Shown: one piece after another, positions 12,606 to 20,321 of the stretch
How positions within the stretch are numbered: the first letter of the stretch is position 1
Layout of the letters: each line of letters opens with the position of its first letter
NCBI GenBank assembly: GCA_039812375.1
Contig: JBDIAO010000033.1
Location: 1 to 28,198 of the forward strand
Direction of reading: 5' to 3'
DNA length: 28,198 nt
Source: JAGOME01 sp039812375
Lineage (GTDB): Bacteria; Actinomycetota; Actinomycetes; Actinomycetales; Dermatophilaceae
Notes under the pieces: model-generated
The model's database searches: none
Told to the model about the DNA's origin: nothing
Seen by the model: only the letters and a program-made list of their open reading frames with translations
Position numbers and translations under genes: made by a program

Positions 12606-15506
12606 TCAGTCCCAGGGATCGGGTTCGTCCCAGGGGTCGGCTTCGGCGGCCGGCGCTGGGGCTGGGGTCGGAGCTGGGGCTGGGGCGGGTGCTGGTTCGT
12701 CCCAGGGGTCGGCTTCGGCGGCCGGTGCTGGGGCTGGGGTCGGGGCGGGTGCTGGTTCGTCCCAGGGGTCGGCTTCGGCGACCGGTGCTGCGGCTGGGGT
12801 CGGGGCGGGTGCTGGTTCGTCCCAGGGGTCGGCTTCGGCGGCCGGTGCTGGTGCTGGTGCTGGTGTCGGTGCTGGGGCTGGGGCTGGTTCGTCCCAGGGG
12901 TCAGCTTCGGTCGCAGGAGCGGCGACTGAAGCCACGGCAGCTGGCACAGGCGCCGTGGGTGGCACCGGAGCCGGCGCCGGTGCCACGGCGGGCGGGGCAG
13001 CCTCAGCTGTTGACGACACTGCGGTTCCCCCCTCCGGTTCCTGGCCTCCCCGCCGCACGGCGGCCAGGAGCATCTGGGCCACATCGACAACCTCGACGTT
13101 CTCACCGATCCCCTGGGACTGCTTCGCGGTGAGGCCGTCGGACATCATCACCCGGCAGAACGGGCAGCCGATGGCGATCCGTTCGGCGCCGGTGGCGAGC
13201 GCCTCCTCGGTGCGGTTCATGTTGATCCGCGTCCCGAGCTTCTCCTCCATCCACATGCGAGCACCGCCCGCGCCGCAGCAGAACGACTTCTCCCGTGCGC
13301 GGTCCATCTCCCGCAATTCCACACCCGGCAGTGAGCCGATGAGCTCACGTGGTGGGGCATAGACGTGGTTGTGCCGCCCGAGGTAACACGGGTCGTGGTA
13401 GGTCACTGTCGCAGCCGTCGACGCGGCATTCCTCGCCGACGACATGCCGGGAGTATCCGCGGGCCGGGAGACCGGCACGAGCCTCTTGTCCCGCACGAGC
13501 CGGTTGAGCAACTGGGTGTGGTGCAGCACCTCATAGCGGGCCGCGTCGTCGATCTGGAGGTACTCGTTCTTCAGCGTGTTGAAGCAGTGGGCACAGGTGA
13601 CGACGATCTTGGTCACCTTGTGCTCGGCGAAAGTCTCGATGTTCTGCGCGGCCAGGCTCTGGAAGAGCAACTCGTTGCCGGCACGGCGGGCGGAGTCGCC
13701 GGTGCAGGTCTCGCCAGCACCAAGGACCGCGAAGGAGACGCCAGCAGTGTCGAGCAGTTCGGCAACAGCCCGGGTGGTCTTCTTCGCACGATCCTCGTAG
13801 GCGCCGGCGCATCCGACCCAGAACAGCCAGTCCACATCCGCCGCAGACTCGACGTCCTCACCGAGGACCCGCACCGGGAACGGCAGGTCCTTGGCCCAGT
13901 CCAGGCGGGCCCGAGCCCCCATCCCCCAGGGGTTGCCTTTGCTCTCCATGTTCTTGAACAGCCCGCCGAGCTCGGACGGGAACGCGGACTCGATGAGGAC
14001 CTGGTAGCGGCGCATATCGATGATGTGGTCGACGTGTTCGATGTCGACGGGGCACTGCTCGACACAGGCGCCGCAGGCGGTGCAGGACCACAGCACGTCG
14101 GCGTCGATCACCGCGTCCGGCCCGTGCGGGTTGTATGCCGTCAGCGGCGCCTGTGGGTCGTAGCCGGTGTCTCCGACGAGGGCGAGCTCGGCCCAGTTCA
14201 CCGGTCCAGAGGCAGGGGCCTGGTCTGCAGCGGCGCTCGGTCCTCCCATGCGTTTCCAGTAGTCGACGCTGTGCGGGGGAGCGGCGGCCGCGGCAAGTGC
14301 CTTCTCGACGTCCCCGCCGCTGTCGCGCAGGGCCCGCAGATAGGGCGCCTTGGCGCTGGCGTGCCAGCGCATGGTCATCATCAGCAGCTTGGGGGAGAGC
14401 GGCTTGTCGGTGTTCCAGGCCGGGCACTGCGACTGGCAGCGGCCACACTCGGTGCACGTGGAGAAGTCGAGCAGCCCTTTCCAGGTGAAGTCCTCGATGT
14501 GGCCGACACCGAGGACCGGCTCGGCGTCGCTGTCCTCCTCGGCGGCGGCCTCCATCGCCTCCATCGAGAATGTCCGCCCACCGCCCATGAGCATCGGCTT
14601 GAGGGTTCCCAGCGCGGTGCGCCCGGAGGGCTCCCGCTTGAACCAGATGTTCGGGAAGGCGAGGAAGCGGTGCCAGGCCACCCCCATGTCCGGCTGCACC
14701 GAGATGGTGATCATCCACGCGAACGACACCAGGATCTTGACCATGGCGACGAGATAGACGACGTTGGCGATGCCCGGCAGGGACAACCCGGACCACATCC
14801 CGGCGGCCCAGCCGGTGAGCGGGAAGTGCAGGGCGAGTGTGGTTCCCGGTTCTCGCTGGCCGACCATGGCTGCCTCGAGGGTGCGCAACGCGATGATGCA
14901 CAGGCAGACCATGAAGATGGTGAACTCGACGTAGTACGCCTGCCACCACACGGACCCGAAGAACCGTGAGCGTCGCCCACCGACCCCCTCGGCCGAGCGC
15001 GGGTGGTTCCGTTGCCGGATGGTGATCAGGACGATGATGCCGACCAGCCCGGTCCATGCGAAGAGCTCGATGACCCACTCGAAGGGGGGGAAGTGCCCGA
15101 TCACCGGCAGTCGGTAATCCGGCTGGACGAGCTGGAAGAAGGCGTTGACGAGGGTGGCGAAGAGGATGAAGAAGGACAGCGCGGTGAACCAGTGCGCCAC
15201 GGCGACCACCGGCAGCCGTGACATCCGGGTGTGTCCGAAGAACTCCCGCACCACGGTCATCGTCCGGGCCCCAGGGCTGCCCGTCCGGGAGGGGTCGGCC
15301 TGCCCCAGCCGGTAGGTGGACACGAAGCGGCCGACCTGGCGAGCAAGCAGCGCCCAGCCGATCAGCGGGATGACGAAGCAGAGCACGAGTGCGATCACCT
15401 GGATCGGCCCCAGGCCACCGAACGCGGCATCCGGACGCGGCACGATGTCGACGTCGGGCACGGCATACGAGCTCGCCACGACCGGCGGGAGCATGAGGGC
15501 GGACAT
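12606..15506 (-). CDS. etfD: EtfD-like membrane Fe-S oxidoreductase with a repeat tail
   Basis: This 966-residue protein joins an N-terminal membrane domain (helices within residues 35-270, NarI/DsrM-like) to two 4Fe-4S motifs, Cys351/354/357/361 (CTECGRCQSQC) and Cys475/478/481/485 (CTACGACVEQC). Two HdrB-like cysteine-rich domains follow; DPCYLGRHN (about 705-713) and FCCGAGGARMWMEE (742-755) belong to the second. This is the architecture of M. tuberculosis EtfD (Rv0338c), thought to pass electrons from electron-transfer flavoprotein to menaquinone during fatty-acid oxidation. The enzyme ends near residue 820. The last 150 residues are Ala/Pro-rich and include five copies of EADPWDEP (867-966), which are not needed for catalysis. 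The gene is monocistronic and convergent with the ABC operon. Orthology is by architecture only. Confidence 0.88.
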   Translation of the reverse strand: MSALMLPPVVASSYAVPDVDIVPRPDAAFGGLGPIQVIALVLCFVIPLIGWALLARQVGRFVSTYRLGQADPSRTGSPGARTMTVVREFFGHTRMSRLPVVAVAHWFTALSFFILFATLVNAFFQLVQPDYRLPVIGHFPPFEWVIELFAWTGLVGIIVLITIRQRNHPRSAEGVGGRRSRFFGSVWWQAYYVEFTIFMVCLCIIALRTLEAAMVGQREPGTTLALHFPLTGWAAGMWSGLSLPGIANVVYLVAMVKILVSFAWMITISVQPDMGVAWHRFLAFPNIWFKREPSGRTALGTLKPMLMGGGRTFSMEAMEAAAEEDSDAEPVLGVGHIEDFTWKGLLDFSTCTECGRCQSQCPAWNTDKPLSPKLLMMTMRWHASAKAPYLRALRDSGGDVEKALAAAAAPPHSVDYWKRMGGPSAAADQAPASGPVNWAELALVGDTGYDPQAPLTAYNPHGPDAVIDADVLWSCTACGACVEQCPVDIEHVDHIIDMRRYQVLIESAFPSELGGLFKNMESKGNPWGMGARARLDWAKDLPFPVRVLGEDVESAADVDWLFWVGCAGAYEDRAKKTTRAVAELLDTAGVSFAVLGAGETCTGDSARRAGNELLFQSLAAQNIETFAEHKVTKIVVTCAHCFNTLKNEYLQIDDAARYEVLHHTQLLNRLVRDKRLVPVSRPADTPGMSSARNAASTAATVTYHDPCYLGRHNHVYAPPRELIGSLPGVELREMDRAREKSFCCGAGGARMWMEEKLGTRINMNRTEEALATGAERIAIGCPFCRVMMSDGLTAKQSQGIGENVEVVDVAQMLLAAVRRGGQEPEGGTAVSSTAEAAPPAVAPAPAPVPPTAPVPAAVASVAAPATEADPWDEPAPAPAPTPAPAPAPAAEADPWDEPAPAPTPAAAPVAEADPWDEPAPAPTPAPAPAAEADPWDEPAPAPAPAPTPAPAPAAEADPWDEPDPWD
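12609..12908 (-). repeat. 60/72-bp tandem repeats encoding EADPWDEP-(AP)n
   Basis: Five units, read in the gene's direction, have lengths 24, 20, 20, 24 and 12 residues. Each starts EADPWDEP, followed by alternating Ala-Pro/Thr-Pro. At DNA level each contains TCCCAGGGGTCGGCTTCGGC or a near copy on the plus strand. Length changes occur in steps of 6 or 12 bp within the AP part, so two levels of repeat are nested. Confidence 0.95.
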
Positions 15507-15713
15507 GCCCGGGAGTCTAGTGACCGTGCGCTCCCGGCCCTATTGGTTGTGACGGCGCACGCAGAGGGGTCGGAACGTGAGACGGCCAGACAGCTGGGAA
15601 TAACTTGATGTTGGAATGCGCATAACACGATGTTCGGTCTGAATTGGCCGTCATCGACCTGTCACCGTCGGGTGCGAAACTCGACCCGGAACCAGCCTCG
15701 GGAGCACACCACC
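15507..15713. promoter_or_regulatory. Divergent upstream region of etfD and cysK with 13-bp direct repeats
   Basis: ATAACTTGATGTT (15600-15612) and ATAACACGATGTT (15622-15634) match at 11 of 13 positions and are 22 bp apart, two helical turns. The stretch is AT-rich for this genome. It lies 80 bp upstream of cysK and may bind a regulator of sulfur metabolism or hold the cysK promoter. No gene is present. Confidence 0.5.
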
Positions 15714-16643
15714 ATGCCCATCCACTCCGATGTCACCCAGATCGTCGGCAACACCCCGCTCGTGCGGATCAACCGGATCATCGACAGCGAGGCCACTGTG
15801 GCGGTCAAGCTCGAGTCGGGCAACCCCGCGAACTCGGTGAAGGACCGGATCGGGGTGGCGATCGTCGATGCCGCGGAGGCCTCCGGGGAGTTGCTCCCGG
15901 GGGGAACGATCGTCGAGGCGACCTCGGGCAACACCGGGATTGCGCTGGCCATGGTCGGCGCCGCTCGCGGCTATCAGGTCGTCCTGGCCATGCCGGAGAC
16001 GATGAGCCGGGAACGCCGGGCGCTGCTGCGGGCGTATGGCGCTGAGCTTGTCCTGACCCCCGGCTCCGAGGGGATGCGCGGCGCCGTCGACCGGGCGAAC
16101 TCCCTCGCTGCGGAGCGGCCCGGTGCCGTCCTGGCTCGTCAGTTTGCCAACCCGGCCAACGTCGAGATCCATCGCCGGACCACCGCCGAGGAGATCTGGG
16201 AGGACACCGACGGCGCCGTCGACGTCGTCGTCGCGGGGATCGGCACCGGCGGCACGATTACCGGTGTCGGACAGGTGCTCAAGGCACGCAAGCCCGGGGT
16301 GCGGATCGTCGCCGTCGAGCCGGCCGAGTCCCCGATCCTCTCCGGCGGCGCCCCCGGACCGCACAAGATCCAGGGGCTCGGGGCGAACTTCGTCCCCGAC
16401 ATCCTCGACACCGATGTCTTTGACGAGATCATCACCGTCGACGCACCGACCTCGGTGGAGTGGGCCCGCAAGGCCGCGACTCAGGAGGGCCTGCTCGTCG
16501 GCATCTCCTCCGGTGCCGCCCTCGCCGCCGCCGCCCAGGTCGCCGCCCGACCCGAGTTTGCCGGCAAGACGATCGTCGCGGTGCTCCCGGACTTCGGCGA
16601 GCGCTACCTCTCGACGATCCTCTTCGAGGGTCTCGTCGACTGA
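15714..16643 (+). CDS. cysK: O-acetylserine sulfhydrylase (cysteine synthase A)
   Basis: This 309-residue PLP enzyme converts O-acetylserine and sulfide to cysteine. The PLP lysine is Lys43 in NSVKDRIG. The substrate loop is TSGNTG (residues 70-75). The phosphate-binding GIGTGGTITG and the C-terminal GISSGAA are intact. The start ATG 15714 begins MPIHSDVTQIVGNTPLVRIN, the standard N-terminus. The cysE gene follows 43 nt downstream, so substrate maker and user are in one operon and probably form the cysteine synthase complex. CysE's C-terminal Ile (…ALFI) is the residue that inserts into CysK in that complex. Length and motifs are ordinary. Confidence 0.97.
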   Translation: MPIHSDVTQIVGNTPLVRINRIIDSEATVAVKLESGNPANSVKDRIGVAIVDAAEASGELLPGGTIVEATSGNTGIALAMVGAARGYQVVLAMPETMSRERRALLRAYGAELVLTPGSEGMRGAVDRANSLAAERPGAVLARQFANPANVEIHRRTTAEEIWEDTDGAVDVVVAGIGTGGTITGVGQVLKARKPGVRIVAVEPAESPILSGGAPGPHKIQGLGANFVPDILDTDVFDEIITVDAPTSVEWARKAATQEGLLVGISSGAALAAAAQVAARPEFAGKTIVAVLPDFGERYLSTILFEGLVD

Positions 16644-16656
16644 GCCGCCCTGGGCG

Positions 16657-16684
16657 GGAGGAACAAGGAGGAACGAGGAGGAAC
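16657..16684 (+). promoter_or_regulatory. Triple tandem Shine-Dalgarno upstream of cysE
   Basis: GGAGGAAC occurs three times at exact 10-nt steps (16657-16664, 16667-16674, 16677-16684), ending 2 nt before ATG 16687. Each copy has a full GGAGG. The third copy lies 5-9 nt from the start, and the others could act as ribosome standby sites. Confidence 0.85.
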
Positions 16685-16686
16685 TC

Positions 16687-17322
16687 ATGGCAGCACTGGA
16701 GCAGGCACCGGCCCGCTCGCGGCGCCGCGCGCTGGCTGCCCTGACCCGCGCCCGGGAAGCCTTCCGTGAGGACGTCGACGCCGCGATCGCCCGGGATCCG
16801 GCTGCGGCCACCCGAGGTGACGTCATCGTCAACTCGCCGGGGCTGCACGCGATCTGGTCGCATCGGCTGGCCCATGGACTGTGGCAGCACTCGGCGACCA
16901 AGCCAGCGGCACGAATCCTGTCCACGCTCACCCGCGCGGTCACCGGAGTGGAGATCCACCCTGGGGCGCAGATCGGACGACGATTCTTCATCGACCACGG
17001 AATGGGCGTGGTCATCGGGGAGACCGCAGTGGTCGGGGACGACGTCATGCTCTATCACGGGGTCACCCTCGGTGGGCGCACCCTCGCGCGTGGCCACAAA
17101 CGGCACCCGACTGTCGGTGACGGGGTGACCATCGGTACTGGCGCCCGAGTGCTCGGCGACATCGAGATCGGCGCCGGGGTGCAGATCGGGGCAAACTCGG
17201 TCGTCGTCAAGGACGTCCCGGCCGGGGCGGTCGCGACCGGGATTCCGGCGCGGGTGCGTTTCCCCGAGCACGGGGAAGACCCGTATGAGGCCTTATTCCG
17301 GGACCCCGCGCTGTTCATCTGA
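16687..17322 (+). CDS. cysE: Serine O-acetyltransferase
   Basis: This 211-residue enzyme makes O-acetylserine from serine and acetyl-CoA, the committed step of cysteine synthesis. A short helical N-terminal domain (residues 1-80) is followed by a left-handed beta-helix of hexapeptide repeats. Catalytic-region motifs are IDHGMGVVIGETAVVGDDV and YHGVTLGG. The loop LARGHKRHPTVGDGV contacts CoA. It is the short, actinobacterial/EpsC form rather than the 270-residue E. coli form. The C-terminus ends in Ile, as needed to bind CysK. Three tandem ribosome sites precede the start. The stop overlaps the end of the convergent CHAT gene by 8 nt, so no separate terminator fits between them. Confidence 0.96.
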   Translation: MAALEQAPARSRRRALAALTRAREAFREDVDAAIARDPAAATRGDVIVNSPGLHAIWSHRLAHGLWQHSATKPAARILSTLTRAVTGVEIHPGAQIGRRFFIDHGMGVVIGETAVVGDDVMLYHGVTLGGRTLARGHKRHPTVGDGVTIGTGARVLGDIEIGAGVQIGANSVVVKDVPAGAVATGIPARVRFPEHGEDPYEALFRDPALFI

Positions 17323-19759
17323 GCACCCAGTTGGCGCCGAAAAGGCAGAAGGCTCCCGCCTGCGGGACCTGCGCCACCGCTTGGCTCAGCGCCTGGGCCG
17401 CTGGTGTCCGGCGAGCCAGCAGCGCGTGGTACGCGACCATCGCCTCGGCTGCGGCGTCGTCGGGCAGTGGTGCCACTGCGGCTACGACGCTGGGGACGCC
17501 GCGCGCCAGGAGCGCGGCGGCGAAGCCCAGTGGCTCGTCCCCAGGGCGGACTTCGGCGCGACCCACCTCACAGGCGGAGAGGACGACGTGCTGGGCGCCG
17601 GGGTTGCTGGGGATCTCGTGGCCGAAGAGCGGACCGTCATAGGTCAGGATCGAGGACAGCAGTGGGTTCTCCTGCTTGTGCTCGCCGTGCGCGACGATGT
17701 GCACGACAACGTCGCGCAGACCGTTCATGATGTCCCGCGTCGTCGCACCGTCGTGGTGGTGCACGGGCACTCCGCCCGCAGCCCACGTCTGCGCCACGCG
17801 GCGGACTTCTTCGCCACCCAGGGTCGGTCCCGGGCCGGCGAGGACGTGGACAGCACCGGTCCCGGAGGACTCCCGGTGCGCCAGCCAGTGAGTTGCCGAC
17901 GGACTGACGATGACGCCTCGCCCGGCCAGCGTGCCCAATCGCAGCCATGGCAGGGACAACAGCTCCCGGGTCGGGACGACGACGACCGTCGAGGCGTCCG
18001 GGATGCCCTGAAGCAGGCTCTGGTCGGCTCGACGCAACCGGGTGTCGACCGCAGCCCCGACGATCCGGCGCAGAGCCGGGACGTGCCGAGCGTGCGCGAG
18101 GTCGTGGTGGGCCAGGGTCAGTGACCGCACCAGCTCCTGGATCTGCGCCGCGGGCCCGAGGTCGTGCCTGCGGGCACTGTGCCCGGTCAGGTCGATCCGG
18201 TGCAGGTGGGCGTCGTGGATGTGGAAGGCGACGACGGCCGTCTGGGTTCTGGAGAGCGCTGCCTGCACCGACGAGCCGCTGGCTGCCCGCGAAGCAGGTC
18301 CAGCGCCAGCGCCGGACCGCTCCCGCTCGCGCTCGACGACGGCTCGCTCGAGCGTGGCGCATCGGTCCTGCAAGGATCGGGGGGCGTTGTCGGCGAGGAG
18401 CCCCAGCTCGTGCCGTACCCGCCGGTACTCGGACAGCAATTCGCGGTCGGTGGGGTCTTCGACCTGCAGCGGGACCGCCCGCAAGGAGGTCGCCCGCCAG
18501 CGCTCGGCGGCGGTGAAGATCGCCACTGCTGAGGACCGTCCATGGGCCCGATCAAGGTCGAGGGCACGCAGCCGCCGGCTGTGTACTGCCAGGGCTGCCC
18601 GCAGCTCCAGGCTTCCGGAGGTCCCTTGCTGACTCGCGGCGGTCCGCGCCGCCGAGGTGAGGACCCGCTGTGCTCGGGCGGGGTCGCCGGTGGCCACATG
18701 CAAGCGCACGGTCAGGTAGTCCAGGTGAAGCTGTGCCGGCAGGCTGCGGGTGCGCTGCCGAGAGGCACGCACGAGAAGGGATTGTGCGAGCTCGCTCTGG
18801 CCGGTGACGAGCGCCGCTTCCAGGGCGACCCGATCAGCGAGTTCCCGGTTGGGATCGGCGACGGACTCCGGCAGGAGGGCGGCGCGCTGGGCCGCTGGGG
18901 GCAATCGGCCACGGACGAGGTCGACCAGTGCGCGGACGAGGTCGGCGTGTTCGGCCCGCACTACCGCCCCCCGGGCCCGGAAGGCCGAGGTGGCTCGTCC
19001 GGCATACCGCCGCGCCTGAGCTGGGTCGTCCCGCAGCAGTGCGCACAGGGCAAGATGGAGTTCGACCTCACCGATCTCCACGCGCTGGGCGTTCCGGCGG
19101 GCCGTGGACAGCGCGTCCTGCAGCCGTTGCTCGGCCTCGTCGACGAGACCGGCATCCATCAGCGCCTGGGCGAGGTCGAGGTCGCTGCGGGCCGAGTTCA
19201 CCCCGGGGTCGATCTCCCGAGCCTGGCGGAGCACGGCCAGCGCACCGGGCAGATCGCCCTGCACGTGCAGCAGACAACCGAGGTTGTGGGTCGCCTTGAA
19301 GACCTGGTGATCCAGGCCACCGGCACGAGCCCGGGCGAGGGCATCCTCCAGTGACCGGCGTGCCGAGCCGAACGCCCCCATCGACAAGTGGGCCAGCCCG
19401 GCGTTGAGCAGCGCCGCGCACTGCTCGCTCACTGGCAGCAGATCCAGGGAGGGCAGGACATCGTCGAGGCGGTCCAAGGCCTGCGTCCAGCTGCCGGTGG
19501 TTGCATGGATCGCCGCCTCTTGCAGGTCGCATCGGGCTGCCAGCAACGGCGAGTTCGACCCGTCGGCCAGCGCCCGGGCCTCGTCGAGGACCGCCAGCGC
19601 GGCATCGTGCCCCTGCAGCGCCAGGACGGTCAGGGCCGAGGTGATCAGGATCCGTCCCCGGGTGTCGTCCTCGCCCGGCGCACTCGCATCCAGCCGGCGC
19701 AGCGCCTGCTTCTCCAGGCGGGCGGCATACCGGTAGTGCCCCATCGAGTTGGCCCGCAC
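17315..19759 (-). CDS. TPR-CHAT protein (caspase-like protease candidate)
   Basis: This protein is 814 residues from GTG 19759. Residues about 1-430 are helical repeats of TPR type, for example LLNAGLAHLSMGAFGSARRS and KATHNLGCLLHVQGDLPGAL. Residues about 500-814 form a CHAT domain. The catalytic pair is visible: His691 in HIVAHGEH and Cys730 in LSACEVG, 39 residues apart. The domain ends with the usual FCLFGANWV. No signal peptide or membrane segment is present, so it acts in the cytoplasm. It is last in the operon after subtilase, sigma factor and a small protein. The TPR part would sense a partner and the CHAT part would cleave a protein. The annotated GTG may be too late: homologous-looking sequence extends 13 codons upstream to an ATC at 19798 behind a perfect AAGGAGG. 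Confidence 0.9.
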   Translation of the reverse strand: MRANSMGHYRYAARLEKQALRRLDASAPGEDDTRGRILITSALTVLALQGHDAALAVLDEARALADGSNSPLLAARCDLQEAAIHATTGSWTQALDRLDDVLPSLDLLPVSEQCAALLNAGLAHLSMGAFGSARRSLEDALARARAGGLDHQVFKATHNLGCLLHVQGDLPGALAVLRQAREIDPGVNSARSDLDLAQALMDAGLVDEAEQRLQDALSTARRNAQRVEIGEVELHLALCALLRDDPAQARRYAGRATSAFRARGAVVRAEHADLVRALVDLVRGRLPPAAQRAALLPESVADPNRELADRVALEAALVTGQSELAQSLLVRASRQRTRSLPAQLHLDYLTVRLHVATGDPARAQRVLTSAARTAASQQGTSGSLELRAALAVHSRRLRALDLDRAHGRSSAVAIFTAAERWRATSLRAVPLQVEDPTDRELLSEYRRVRHELGLLADNAPRSLQDRCATLERAVVERERERSGAGAGPASRAASGSSVQAALSRTQTAVVAFHIHDAHLHRIDLTGHSARRHDLGPAAQIQELVRSLTLAHHDLAHARHVPALRRIVGAAVDTRLRRADQSLLQGIPDASTVVVVPTRELLSLPWLRLGTLAGRGVIVSPSATHWLAHRESSGTGAVHVLAGPGPTLGGEEVRRVAQTWAAGGVPVHHHDGATTRDIMNGLRDVVVHIVAHGEHKQENPLLSSILTYDGPLFGHEIPSNPGAQHVVLSACEVGRAEVRPGDEPLGFAAALLARGVPSVVAAVAPLPDDAAAEAMVAYHALLARRTPAAQALSQAVAQVPQAGAFCLFGANWVLR

Positions 19760-19798
19760 GGCTGCTCGTTGAAGGTCGGCGACGGTCGCGGCGGCGAT

Positions 19799-19812
19799 CC
19801 AGCTCCTCCTTC
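19799..19812 (-). promoter_or_regulatory. Strong ribosome site pointing to a possible ATC start of the CHAT gene
   Basis: On the minus strand AAGGAGG is followed by AGCTGG and then ATC (19798-19796). The frame IAAATVADLQRAAVRANSMG runs into the CHAT protein. The canonical GTG at 19759 has no ribosome site. No in-frame ATG, GTG or TTG exists between the ribosome site and 19759. Confidence 0.5.
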
Positions 19813-19841
19813 GTGGCCTGTGGACGTGTGTTCCCGGCGGC

Positions 19842-20321
19842 TCAGATCTCGAAGGCCGGGGTAATGATCGGTGTGCTGCCAGGGCGATGGAAGACCAGGT
19901 GAGTCAGTCCGCGCTCGACGAGGGCGAAGTCGAAGCGCCCTTCCTCGTCACTGGTGGTCGAGGCGGACTGTCCTCGGCAGCTCAGCTCGATCTCGGTGTC
20001 CGGGCTGGTCCAGCCGTGCAGGCCGGCCAAGTTGCCGCGCCGCTCCTCGATGGTCACCATCGCGGCGAAGCCCTCGCTCTCGAACGACATCGTCGTCGCG
20101 CGCTGGTAGGCGGTGCCCCGGGTGCTGCCCACCGGCTGATCGGCGATCCGGGCAACTTCGGCCTCGAGCGCCGCGACGGTCATCGCGAACTGGATGCGAT
20201 CGACCAGCCCGGTCGGGACCGGATCGCTCTGCTCCAGGATGGTTCGCAGTTCGGCGAGCGTGTCGGTGTCCACGGTGTCGAGCTGGCCCGCGGCGAGCAC
20301 CCTTTCGACGTCCTCGCTCAC
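19842..20321 (-). CDS. Small two-part protein between sigma factor and CHAT (adaptor or anti-sigma candidate)
   Basis: This 159-residue protein has no confident family name. Residues about 1-62 are helical and acidic (VSEDVERVLAAGQLDTVDTD, then VDRIQFAMTVAALEAEVARI), a form seen in small sigma-binding or zinc-free anti-sigma proteins. Residues about 76-159 look like a beta-sandwich of the carboxypeptidase-regulatory-like type: GWTSPDTEIELSCRG, then SDEEGRFDFALVERGLTHLV and TPAFEI. There are no membrane segments. Start GTG 20321 overlaps the sigma stop (GTGA), and CHAT follows within about 45-80 nt. Position and shape make it the natural candidate for a sigma regulator and CHAT substrate. That role is inference. 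Confidence 0.72.
   Translation of the reverse strand: MSEDVERVLAAGQLDTVDTDTLAELRTILEQSDPVPTGLVDRIQFAMTVAALEAEVARIADQPVGSTRGTAYQRATTMSFESEGFAAMVTIEERRGNLAGLHGWTSPDTEIELSCRGQSASTTSDEEGRFDFALVERGLTHLVFHRPGSTPIITPAFEI

Noticed and set aside
12609..12908. Repeats at regular 60-72 bp spacing resembling CRISPR
   Set aside because: The intervening DNA is itself alternating Ala-Pro codons, not unique spacers, and lies inside the coding frame of the oxidoreductase.
13365..14969. 534-residue plus-strand open frame
   Set aside because: It is antisense to the Fe-S oxidoreductase; the opposite strand holds both 4Fe-4S motifs and the cysteine-rich domains.
15651..17048. 465-residue minus-strand open frame
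   Set aside because: It covers cysK and cysE in antisense; those genes have full catalytic motifs and ribosome sites.
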